A stretch of DNA of 64,000 bases, from the NCBI RefSeq assembly GCF_905147045.1, contig NC_065902.1, positions 4,595,377 through 4,659,376 on the forward strand. The letters are read 5' to 3'. Shown one piece after another: positions 1-9,409 of the stretch (the first letter of the stretch is position 1; each line of letters opens with the position of its first letter). The notes under the pieces are model-generated. The model did no database searches. It saw only the letters and a program-made list of their open reading frames with translations, and was not told the DNA's origin. The DNA is from Nymphalis io. Its lineage: Eukaryota > Arthropoda > Insecta > Lepidoptera > Nymphalidae. Position numbers and translations under genes: made by a program.

Positions 1-154
1 GATGTATAAGAATAAAGATCACGGTGAGATTTTATCAAAGATATTTATTTATCTACTTTAATTAATTACGCTCAAATTTGTAATATAGTACAAAAATTAT
101 TGAAACACCATACATATTTTTAGCATGTTGACTTGAAACAATTGTTATTTATAG

Positions 155-3100
155 GTATGCTTTCGGCGGCGGCATCACTCGGTATGATCCATCTGTGGGA
201 CGTGGACGGCGGACTTACCCCTATTGACAAGTATTTATACACAACTGAGGAGCACATCAAGGCGGGCGCACTTTTGGCCCTCGGACTTGTCAACTGCGGT
301 GTGCGTAATGAGTGCGACCCCGCGCTCGCGCTATTGTCTGACTACGTGCTGCACTCCAGTGCCAACTTAAGGATTGGAAGTGTGTTAGGTGAGATCTTCA
401 ACTGCTTTAATAAAAATTACAACATAAAACTCAATTGCAAAAGCTTATGATAAGATAAAAAAAAAGCCGAGATGGCCCTGTGGTAAGAACGCGTGAATCT
501 TAACCGATGATCGTGGGTTCAAACCCGGGCAAGCACCACTGAATTTTCATGTGCTTAATTTGTGATTATAATTCATCTCGTGCTTTACGGTGAAGGAAAA
601 CATCGTGAGGAAACCTGCATGTGTCTAATTTCACTGAAGTTCTGCCACATGTGAATTCTACCAACCCGCATTGGAGCAGCGTGGTGGAATAAGCTCCAAA
701 CCTTCTCCTCAAAAAGAGGAGAGGAGGCCTTTAGCCCAGCAGTGGGACATTCACAGGCTGTTACGGTATGATAAGTCACTCTTGTCCCAGCTTTTGATTG
801 TATATGACATTTCATAATTAATTTTCATAAATTTTCAGTAATAAGTTATTCTATTATGTGCAAATCTATTCGTTTTTAAAGTAAAAAAAAAAACAACAGC
901 AGGATGGCTTAGGGATGTTCCGGAAGTGGTTATTTTAGAAACGGAGATTTTAAATTTGGTTTGCAGAACCGCATCCGAAATCTGAGATGTGCTCCAAATA
1001 ACACTTGATTTTGGTTTCATTATCCAATTCAAATAAATTTGTCTCTCGTCAATTACAACACTACTAAAACAAATCAAAAACTCGAATATGTATAAAATAA
1101 ATGAAGTGCAAACATGCCAAATACGAAACAAAACAAGTGACAGAGTAATCGACAGAAGGCCCGGGTTGAGAGAGTTTCTCCGCGCGACAAGTATAAACTT
1201 GTTTGTACGCGCTGATCGCGGCCACCGCCACCGCTGTGCATCGACCTTATAACGGAGAATTCAAATTTATCAGAACCGAAATCGAAGGTGCAAAAGTAAT
1301 CGGAAGATCCGAACTTTCGGAATCGGAATCGAAGCTCCGTAACATCTCTTGGATGGCTATGTTTTAAATTTATAATATTATTGATGTCAAGCTGCAACGA
1401 AACCTGTTGATCCTCCTATGCATCATTTGTAGTTAAAAAAGTAAAGTCTGTTTGTCCAGGTCTGGGCATAGCGTACGCGGGCACGCAGCGCGAGGACGTG
1501 CTGTCGCACCTGCTGCCCGTGCTGGCCGACACGGCGGCGCCGCCCGAGATCTGCGCGCTGGCCGCGCTCTCCTGTGGTCTTATCGCTGTGGGCTCTTGTA
1601 ACGGAGATGTAATATTCGTGATCTCTTTTGAATATGTTTGCGGTTTCTTTCTACTTACTAATATCTACAAAACATATTAAATTTTTTTTAGGTGACATGT
1701 GCTATTATACAGCGTCTTATCGATGATAACAAAGATCTGCATTCTTCTACTTACGTTAGATTCCTCCATTTAGGCTTGGGATTGTGTTTCCTTGGTAAGT
1801 CAAATAAATACTAATATTTTAAGACAATATAATAATAATTACATATTTTTGAATGGAAAAGCCAGAACTTGTATTCCGAGTGATATTATTTATGAGCTTA
1901 CTTGAAATAATGTTCCATAAAATTAAAAAGGCTGCAAGGAGCGCACTGAGGCGACGATGGCAGCACTGGAAGTGTTGCCCGAGCCTCAACAGTCGCTGTG
2001 CCAGACCACACTCTCAATGTGTGCTTACGCGGCCACTGGAGACGTTCTCGTCGTACAACAGATGCTGCACATCTGCTCCAAGCACTACGACACCGATGTA
2101 AGGACATCTATTGTATTATATTTGTACCTTTTTGAAAGCATTCCCTTTCTCATACTTTAGTTATTCTATTCAATTTTAAGAATGAACAATCGTCGACCGA
2201 AGACACTGCTTTTAAGAAACAAGATAAAAAGGAATCCAAAGAAAGCGGGAGCTCGGCGAGTGGATCTAAAGACGACAAAAGCAAAAGTATGTTTCGGAAA
2301 TTTAGTCGATCTTTGTTACTAATGACCAAAAGAAAGGTTCAATATTCATATAGTGAATAAGTAAATATTGAAATAGATTAAATTTATAATTTTAGGCAAG
2401 TCTAAGGATAGCAAGGGCAAGGATAAGGAGAAGGACAAGGAAAAGGAGGCAAACAAGGAACTGTCGTCGGTGCAAGCCGTCGCCACGCTCGGGGTGGCCG
2501 TCATCGCGCTCGGCGAGGAAACCGGCGCCGAGATGTGCACGCGCATCTTCGGACAGCTGGTGAGTAGTGCTTAGTGCAGTAAAATGAATGTGTCTTAACG
2601 ATATATAAATAAGAAGACTAGTAATTATAAATTGTGGAAGAAGAGTGTCATTCTTTTATCTGAGATGTCGTGTTAATGTTTATTTAAAATCTGTTGTAAA
2701 AGGGTCGATACGGCGAGCCTGCGGTGCGACGTGCAGTGCCACTTGCCATCGCCCTGTGCTCCATCTCCAACCCGCAGCTGTCAGTCATCGACGTGCTCAA
2801 TAAGTACTCGCACGATTCTGACAACGACGTCGCTTACAACGCCATCTTTGCCATGGGTCTAGTTGGTGCCGGAACCAATAACGCTAGGTAATATTTATGA
2901 AGGTTGACTTCTGTTTTTAATATATTTCTAATTAACACGAATACGGATGTGTATTTCGCATTTATGGTATTAATTTGTATGGTTGCTACACCTAAGTAAC
3001 TATAATTTAGAATTCTTGGTTAGAATCCCTTACCTAGCTGGCATATTATAAAAGAAATAAATTGTTATTTTCGTTCTGCAAACATAATACTTAAAATTAC

Positions 3101-3900
3101 AACTATTAAACATTTAAAATTGCAACATTTAATTATTAATATTACGACAGATTGGCGACGATGCTGCGTGCGCTGGCACTGTACCACGGAAAGTCTCCAG
3201 TTCACCTGTTTATGGTGCGGCTGGCGCAAGGGCTCTGCCACGCCGGCAAGGGCACGATCACACTGAGCCCCGCGCACGCTGACCGCCGCCTCATCAACCA
3301 ACCCGCACTGGCCGGCCTGCTTGTTGTGCTCACAGCTTTCCTTGACTGCAAGAACAGTGAGTACTACTCCCTATGACAGCAACATGTTGCAAAATTTGCC
3401 TTCATGGATTCAATGATCGAGATTACCTTGATAGGAAAAAAACTCGTTTTTTAAATATGAACATTATTGTTCATATTTATTTTTGCATTTACAGTTATTC
3501 TCGGAAAATCTCACTACCTCTTATACGTCTTGGCGACAGCAATGCAACCACGTTGGCTTGTGACTCTCGATGATAACCTCCAGCCTCTTAATGTCAGCGT
3601 GCGTGTTGGACAGGTATAAATTATTGTTTACATCTTTGTTTTGAATTGAATTTTAAGGTGTGTTTTGAATAATAAAAGATAATGGTAATTATGTTTTTTC
3701 TGTAGGCTGTGGATGTTATTGGTAAAGCAGGAACTCCTAAGACAATTGCTGGCTCCCATACACACACTACACCAGTGTTGTTGTCATTCGGTGAACGAGC
3801 AGAACTAGCAACTGATGAGTACATTCCGCTCTCCCCTGTCATGGAAGGTTTTGTCATACTCAAGAAGAATGAGGATAGTGTCATGGCATCGGTTCAATAA
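155..3900 (+). CDS. Rpn1: 26S proteasome regulatory subunit Rpn1 (PSMD2), 3' part
   Basis: This is the large scaffold of the proteasome 19S base, which docks ubiquitin receptors and shuttle factors in cytosol and nucleus. Ten exons were placed by splice sites with consistent phase: 155-388, 1460-1608, 1692-1794, 1931-2097, 2181-2286, 2396-2559, 2703-2887, 3151-3356, 3495-3613 and 3706-3900. They give about 541 residues of a protein usually near 900, so the first third lies upstream of the window. Family landmarks are SAAASLGMIHLWDVDGG, NCGVRNECDPALALLSDYVL, the PC-repeat stretch AIFAMGLVGAGTNNAR, and the C-terminal THTTPVLLSFGERAELAT. The usual charged linker is present as a Lys/Asp/Glu/Ser-rich stretch across 2181-2450. 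The stop overlaps an AATAAA poly-A signal (3899-3904). A SINE sits in the first visible intron. The identification is secure; only the 5' end is missing. Confidence 0.96.
466..767 (+). mobile_element. tRNA-derived SINE (family 1), full-length copy
   Basis: The copy has a tRNA-like head with an A-box-like segment (TGGCCCTGTGGTAAGAA) and a B box (GGGTTCAAACCCGG) near 515-530. A body of about 220 bp follows and ends in ...GGGACATTCACAGGCTGTTAC. Related copies in the window are at 32346-32553 (reverse, no head), 44571-44822 (reverse, old), 59836-59896 (3' end only) and 29125-29300 (decayed). It lies in an Rpn1 intron in the gene's own orientation. Elements of this kind are very common in lepidopteran genomes. 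Confidence 0.85.
890..1345. repeat. Unclassified GC-richer segment with degenerate TCGGAA-type motifs
   Basis: This part of the first visible Rpn1 intron is richer in G+C than its surroundings. It carries repeated short words of the type CGGAATCGGAATCG and TCGGAAGATCCGAAC near 1285-1345. Short ORFs here have no recognisable domain. It is probably an old dispersed repeat, but no terminal structure was found. Confidence 0.3.
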
Positions 3901-4254
3901 ATAAAACTATTATAATTAAATATAGTATTAAAGTTGTGATGAAGTAATTCATTTTATAATAATAATATGCAAAAATTTACACTTGTGTTTTTCTTATGTC
4001 CAAAAACCATACACTCCATACGGAAAAAAATTTTGCTACTTTTATCTTGAGTACTTTCAATGGTAGTAGATACATATAATTAACAAATTTGCTGAAACAG
4101 ATGTGGTTTTTCAGTACAAGATTATGTGATTACATTGCCGTCATAAAATAAAAATCAAATAAAATTTCGCCTATCGGCTAATAATTCATTAAAATATAAA
4201 ATCTTCATTTAAAATTTTGCATATATTGTTTAATCCTTAAAATTTGCTGATGCC
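3901..4254. other. Intergenic, 3' flank of Rpn1
   Basis: AT-rich DNA directly after the Rpn1 poly-A signal. I see no exon, RNA gene or clear repeat before the LINE remnant begins near 4255. Confidence 0.6.
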
Positions 4255-5450
4255 ATATCCATGTACACAGATGATTGCACAGTTGCCAGTTGCGAGAGCT
4301 ACAAGTCCAAGTCGTGCGAGCTAGTAAGGCCCAAATTCAGGCTCGGAGAGAGGCCATAGTTGAGCGCCTGAGCGTTGAAACCTGAACCCTTAAGACTGTG
4401 TCCGATTTGGGTGATGCCAATTTAGTTATGTTCAGTTCAACCAAGACGCAGGCGTGTTTGTTTTCGCCAAAAAGAGGGAATTTCAGCTACCTCCCTCTTC
4501 CCGAAATTTGTCCGTACCTATAACTGACCACCTTGACCTTCGTGGCGTTACTCTCACGTCGACTTTAAATTTCGGCTCTTTGGTATCCTCTCTAAGCTGA
4601 GACGTTACTTTACTCCAGAAAAACTGCTCAGCTTATACAAAGCACAAGTGAGGTCATGTATGGAGTACTGCTCTCACCTTTGGGACAGCTCTGCTAAGCA
4701 CCACCTTCGGGCTCTAGAGTTGATTGAGAGGCGTGCCAGGAGGCTGATAGGAGACGACACATTGGTCGAGTCTAGGCTCCAAAGTCTCGAACATTGACGT
4801 GTGGTTGCATCACTTTCAGTCTTCTATCTAATTAATGAATGAATAATGGATTACACGAACTGATTCCTTCCGCCGCCTTTTACTATCGAACGGCCAAGCA
4901 AACGCGAACAAAGCGCCATAGGTACACAGTGGAAATTCCCCACTTACGTATGAAGCGCTTTGAATCCGCATTCATCGATCGCACTGTGAAACTGGAATGC
5001 TTCTTTTTTTTTTTTATAGAATAGGAAGGTGGACGAGCATATGGGCCACCTGATGGTAAGTGGTCACCAAACGCTCTTAGACATTGGCATTGTAAGAAAT
5101 GTCAACCATCGCTTATAGCCAATGCGCCACCAACCTTGGGAACTAAGATTTTATGTTCCTTGTGCCTGTAATTACACTGGCTCACTCACCCTTCAAACCG
5201 GAACACAACAATATCAAGTATTGCTGTTTTGCGGTAGAATATCTGATGAGTAGGTGGTACCTACCCAGACGAGCTTGTACAAAGCCCTACCACCAGTAAA
5301 CTTCGCCTGAGACTTTATTTCCTGATAGGTACAACTTTGGTATCTTCAAATCCAGAGTAAACTGGCAAGCGTGCTACATTCTAGACTGTGTCTGTGTCAA
5401 TGCTTAAGATCAGGCAAGTCAACGGTCAAACGCTTGCCTATTGTATTATG
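4255..5450 (+). pseudogene. Decayed LINE reverse-transcriptase remnant, split by a retroposon
   Basis: In the forward direction broken frames recall the second half of a non-LTR retrotransposon RT. There is a YTDD catalytic box (usual YADD) near 4265, then a stretch recalling KTQ, then LYKAQVRSCMEYCSHLWDSS near 4630-4690. The last closely parallels the intact LINE at 5689-7275. Further on are RMKRFESAFIDRTVKLE and, after a 320-bp interruption at 5002-5321, FPDRYNFGIFKSRVN. The end is a GGTGTAAAAAAA-type tail near 5450. Multiple stops and frameshifts make it dead. Confidence 0.8.
5002..5321 (-). mobile_element. LINE-tailed short retroposon (family 3), inserted in the LINE remnant
   Basis: Read on the minus strand, the element begins near GGTGGTAGGGCTTTGTACAA, passes a weakly B-box-like GGTTTGAAGGG, and ends with CACTTACCATCAGGTGG, a short tail and poly-A. 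The poly-A is seen as a poly-T run at about 5003-5014 on the plus strand. Other copies are at 39932-40161 (-), 55797-56075 (+), 58012-58176 (-, old), 18752-18843 (-, internally deleted) and 55481-55523 (+, 5' fragment). It interrupts the older LINE coding remnant. Confidence 0.8.
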
Positions 5451-5688
5451 GTGTAAAAAAATAATTTGTTAACTATGTTTTACAACATTATGTATTAACT
5501 ACACCTAAAAGTTACAGGGGGTGGAGCGAGGCACACCATGCACTATATGGTGCAGTTAAATACACAAACGCAAATATATTGTGGAAGTACTCTCATCAAG
5601 TCTTCTCATAAGCCTTTTTAAACTTATTCAATAGCCTTAAGAGGTAAGAGGAACACTAGACAGCGAAGTTTAAGTCAGAAACAGTATA
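5451..5688. other. Short intergenic stretch
   Basis: AT-rich DNA between the old LINE remnant and the younger LINE. I see nothing functional. I looked here for a target-site duplication matching the sequence after the poly-A at 7441 and did not find a convincing one. Confidence 0.5.
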
Positions 5689-7275
5689 TTGTTCGTTTAT
5701 TTACAAGATATGCCTGACATCAAAATCAGGCAACGTGATGTGCGTGCGGAGCTGCAATCACTCGATATACGGAAAGCTAGCGGTCCCGATGGAATACCAG
5801 CCATTGTGCTGAAGAAGTGCGCAGCGGAGCTGTCTCCTGTGTTAACGCGCCTGTTCCAACTTTCTCTCTCTTCGGGATGTGTGCCGGAGGCTTGGAGAAG
5901 AGCTAATGTGCAAGCGGTTCCCAAAAAAGGGGATCGGTCTGACCCGGCAAATTATCGGCCAATAGCTATCACCTCAGTACTTTGTAAGGTGATGGAACGG
6001 ATTTTAAACAACCAACTGATCCATTACCTAGAAGATCACTGTCTAATTAATGATCGTCAGTACGGGTTTCGACCAAAACGGTCCACAGGTGATCTTCTAG
6101 CGTACGTAACGCACCTCTGGGGTGAAGCTATCGACAAGCATGGAGAATCGTTGGCTGTCAGCCTCGATATCTCCAAGGCTTTCGACAGGGTCTGGCACAG
6201 AAGTCTTCTCTCCAAGCTACCGGCATATGGTCTGCCTGCTCAGCTATGCACCTGGATTGCCAGCTTCCTACACAAGCGTAGCCTTCGTGTTTTAGTAGAT
6301 GGTTGCGCTTCACAATTCTATGTAGTGAATGCTGGGGTCCCCCAGGGATCTGTGCTATCTCCCACACTCTTTCTTTTGCATATCAATGATATGCTCTCTC
6401 TTGGGAACATACATTGCTATGCAGATGATAGTACAGTGCATGGTGGATACCACGGACGCGCAGTGGCTGGGCGGGCGGAAACTGAGGAGAGGCGGGAGAA
6501 TCTTGTCATTGAACTCGATAGGACATTAGAGCTCATCGCTAAATGGGGTTCTGATAATCTTGTTGAGTTTAATGCCAAGAAAACACAGGTGTGCGCTCTC
6601 ACAGCGAAAAAGTCACCATTTTACCCTCATCCCTCCCTCTGTGGCACACCGCTGATGATACAAAGCAAAATCGCCATGCTGGGGATGGACGTTCGCTGCG
6701 ACCTTAGTCCAAGGGATTACATCGAGGCTATTATAAAAACAGCTTCACGAAAACTCGGAGTTCTGAACAAGGTGCGGCGTTTTTTCACGCCACAACAACT
6801 GTGCCTGTTATACAAAACACAGGTACGGTCTTGCGTTGAATATTGCTCGCACCTTTGGGATGGCTCCTCTAAGTACCTAATGGAGGCCTTGGACCGGTTA
6901 CAGCGACGTGCAGTACGCATTATTGGCGACGTAAAGGTCACAAACACCCTTGAACCTTTACAATTGCGTCGCGAGATAGCAGCACTGAGCGCTTTCTATC
7001 GTCTGTATCACGGCGAGTGCTCTGAGGAATTATTCTCTCTAATTCCTGCTTCCCCCTTCCTTCTTAAGTCCACGCGAGCTGGTTCTCGATGTCACCGCCT
7101 AACTGTAACATCAATTCCATCGCGCACAAAGAAATTTGGCAACTCCTTTCTTTGCCGCACTACCAAAGAATGGAATTCCTTACCAGCTCACGTGTTCCCC
7201 TCCTCTTACAACCCGGGTTCCTTCAAACGAGGCGTGAAGAGGCATCTTGCGGGCCGGCATGGCGGGGACGGCTAG
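5689..7275 (+). CDS. Reverse transcriptase of a non-LTR retrotransposon
   Basis: A 528-residue open frame covers the RT domain and C-terminal region of a LINE polyprotein that normally also has an N-terminal AP endonuclease. Visible RT blocks are KASGPDGIP, ANYRPIAITSVLCKVMERI, QYGFRPKRSTGDLL, the motif A box SLDISKAFDRVWH, the motif B box GVPQGSVLSPTLF and the catalytic CYADDSTVH. The C-terminal part (QVRSCVEYCSHLWDG, then RTTKEWNSLPAHVFP) is typical of CR1/Jockey-group elements of insects. The start used is simply the first Met; the real protein began upstream of the truncation. No stops or frameshifts interrupt it, but without the endonuclease it is unlikely to be autonomous. Confidence 0.93.
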   Translation: MFVYLQDMPDIKIRQRDVRAELQSLDIRKASGPDGIPAIVLKKCAAELSPVLTRLFQLSLSSGCVPEAWRRANVQAVPKKGDRSDPANYRPIAITSVLCKVMERILNNQLIHYLEDHCLINDRQYGFRPKRSTGDLLAYVTHLWGEAIDKHGESLAVSLDISKAFDRVWHRSLLSKLPAYGLPAQLCTWIASFLHKRSLRVLVDGCASQFYVVNAGVPQGSVLSPTLFLLHINDMLSLGNIHCYADDSTVHGGYHGRAVAGRAETEERRENLVIELDRTLELIAKWGSDNLVEFNAKKTQVCALTAKKSPFYPHPSLCGTPLMIQSKIAMLGMDVRCDLSPRDYIEAIIKTASRKLGVLNKVRRFFTPQQLCLLYKTQVRSCVEYCSHLWDGSSKYLMEALDRLQRRAVRIIGDVKVTNTLEPLQLRREIAALSAFYRLYHGECSEELFSLIPASPFLLKSTRAGSRCHRLTVTSIPSRTKKFGNSFLCRTTKEWNSLPAHVFPSSYNPGSFKRGVKRHLAGRHGGDG

Positions 7276-7371
7276 TACAGAACATTCTTCCCGACTGTAC
7301 TGGCCGTCGTCGCGTTTGGACTCTACTACCACTTACCATCAGGTGGAGTGGAGTCATTTGCCATCCCGGGG

Positions 7372-7440
<69 letters not shown>
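5689..7440 (+). mobile_element. 5'-truncated LINE (CR1/Jockey-like) with 66-nt poly-A tail
   Basis: The element carries the RT ORF at 5689-7275, a short 3' UTR of about 100 nt, and an uninterrupted A run at 7375-7440. Homology appears to start about where the ORF opens (IKIRQRDVRAELQSLDIRKA). The 5' UTR, any ORF1 and the endonuclease domain are absent, as expected from incomplete reverse transcription. The 3' UTR contains CCACTTACCATCAGGTGG (7329-7346), identical to the 3' region of the family 3 retroposon. The open frame and pure A tail suggest a recent insertion. Confidence 0.88.
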
Positions 7441-7445
<5 letters not shown>

Positions 7446-7539
7446 TTCCTTTCTTTTTTAAATAATTTGATTAAGATTATTGTCAAAAATAATGTATTTA
7501 TTTATATCTTATCATTACATTATATTAATATTACAAACT

Positions 7540-8302
7540 TTATGAAACTTCCTTTGATGCAATGGAATTATTTTCATGTTCATTGGATGATACATCTTCA
7601 TCATCTTGGTCCGACTGTGAAGAATCATTACATTCAGAATTATTAGTAGTTTTAGGTCGTTTTTCTTTTATCTTTGCCTTTTGCTTCTTCTTTAACCGTT
7701 TAGCTCTTTTTTTTGCTGTTTTCTCATCAGCAATTCTTTTATTTTCTTCTATTTTCCTATGGTATTCATCATCAAGCTTTTCCTATAAAATAAACAAAAA
7801 GGGATTTTTTAATAATTTTGTTAACAACTCCTGTTATATAATACATACTCTTTCAATTTCTCAATATATAAACAAAATACTTTTTCACTTTTTTCTTGTA
7901 TGAATTTCTGTCTAGCATATTCTTTTCTTCTGAGATGTCTGTATACATGGAACTCTCCAGAACCAGCTCCTGCACTAGATCCCATAACATTTCGAACAAA
8001 ATCTGGAGGAGGAGCTAAAGACTTTTGTTTGGGCCCCTCTGGTATCACTACTGGTTTATCCTAATATGTAAAACAAACACTTTGTTAGTAAACAAATATA
8101 CTATGCTGCTAAGAAAATATATTGAACTATTTACAACTTTAATGCTCTACATAAAACAAGTTACAATTATTGATAATTATAATTAGAAAAAAATTACAGG
8201 GTTTTTCAACAATTTTTCCAGTTTTAATCTTTGAAGATCTGTTGCATTTTTTATAACAATAGGCTTTTTTTCTTCAATCGAGTCTTTATTTTTTTTGCTC
8301 AT
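7540..8302 (-). CDS. PRKRIP1: PRKR-interacting protein 1 homologue
   Basis: Three exons (8302-8198, 8060-7881, 7782-7540) give 175 residues, close to the mammalian protein (about 184). The diagnostic block is PPPDFVRNVMGSSAGAG followed by SGEFHVYRHLRRKEYARQ. The N-terminus has LQRLKLEKLLKNPDKPVVIP. The C-terminal half is a Lys/Glu helix (EKLDDEYHRKIEENKRIADE) with a basic run and an acidic Ser-rich tail. In vertebrates the family binds dsRNA and PKR, and it is found in the nucleus in late spliceosomes, where it bridges U2 and core factors. It converges on Rpn1 across a TE cluster and is divergent from enolase. Exon phases fit exactly. Confidence 0.93.
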
Positions 8303-9409
8303 ATTGATACGAAGAACGTTTTTATTAAAAAATATATTTCAGTTCGTATCCTCAGGTACAGTATTTTTTGATATAAATATTATTTTTAATTATTATTATA
8401 GTAAAGGTACCAGTAAAACAAGGTAGGTATTGTATATGCTACAAATGTTAACAGAACAAGATGACACCTGGCTGGCACTGACAGTGACAGCAACTTTCAG
8501 TGTAGACAACTCCAAAAATGTCTTGGATTTGGAATTATAATTACTTGCCCAGGGGATTAGTGACAATTTATATAAGTGTAGAATTATCTATAATACTTAA
8601 AGGGCGTCTCAAAAAAACGTTCCGTTAGTTTCGAAGTCAAAAATATTTGACATAGAAACGTTACTTATAACTAAAAAACGAACAGTTACTTTACGTACAA
8701 TATAAAAATTCGTTAAATAAATAAACTGAACTTGTGAATTCCTTTACAAATAATCGGGGTTTATCAAATTACAATTTATCCTTCGCCTACCTACACACAA
8801 CAATATGTCCGTTCATCAAAATTAATCAAATCAGAATTATACTTAAATTAAAATCGTAATAATTTCTTGAAATTGAGTAATGATACAATAAATAATTTAA
8901 ACCAACTGAGAATAATATGCATTTTTCTATTAACAAGTAATAATTTAGACAATTTTAAACTTTGCTATTTACTACTTTGTATAGTAGTGCAATGGGCAAC
9001 CCAAATTTCACCTTGCAAAGGTCAAACGTATACTTATACAGCTCAGCAGCCGGTAAAATCTTGAGTCTTGACATCAATTTCAATTTGCAAAGGTTAAAGA
9101 AGTCAAACCTCACTCAGTTATACTTTACTACTCTGTTATACTTTTTAAAAAAGGTAAGTAAATCAACAAACTAATATCTTGCTTATACATTTTTAATCGC
9201 CGGATTTTCTTAATTAAGCAGTAAAAGTTATTAGGTAATCTCACGTAATAAATTATTTAAGTAAAATTGTTATAAAAAGGCACTTAATACCGTTTCTTAT
9301 TTATAAGTTGATAAATCGCTAACTGTTGTAATAATGTTATTTATATTAATAATATTTTTTCCTTTGATATCGACAGGTGTACAATACAATATATTACAAC
9401 TTATTTAAA
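8303..9409 (+). promoter_or_regulatory. PRKRIP1/enolase divergent intergenic region with probable enolase 5' UTR exon
   Basis: This 1.1-kb region separates two divergent genes and should hold both promoters. A strong donor (AAG|GTAAGT) at 9153/9154 and an acceptor (CGACAG) ending at 9376 suggest a non-coding first exon of enolase ending at 9153. An initiator-like CTCAGTTATAC lies near 9113-9123. Two related words, TTGCAAAGGTCAAAC (about 9014) and TTGCAAAGGTTAAAG (about 9087), lie just upstream. Transcript data are needed to fix the start. Confidence 0.4.

Noticed and set aside
510..535. Possible tRNA genes at 466-540, 11800-11872 and 23006-23080
   Set aside because: A and B boxes are present, but the sequences continue into SINE bodies and the acceptor stems do not close as in true tRNAs.
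585..815. Open frames on the minus strand here and at 32303-32548
   Set aside because: Both lie in copies of the same SINE body read in the same direction; the shared peptide reflects repeat homology and not a gene.
835..1397. Two minus-strand open frames in an Rpn1 intron
   Set aside because: No domain, no splice logic, and the composition follows a probable repeat.
7223..7486. Open frames of poly-Phe/poly-Lys
   Set aside because: They are translations of the 66-nt poly-A tail of the LINE.
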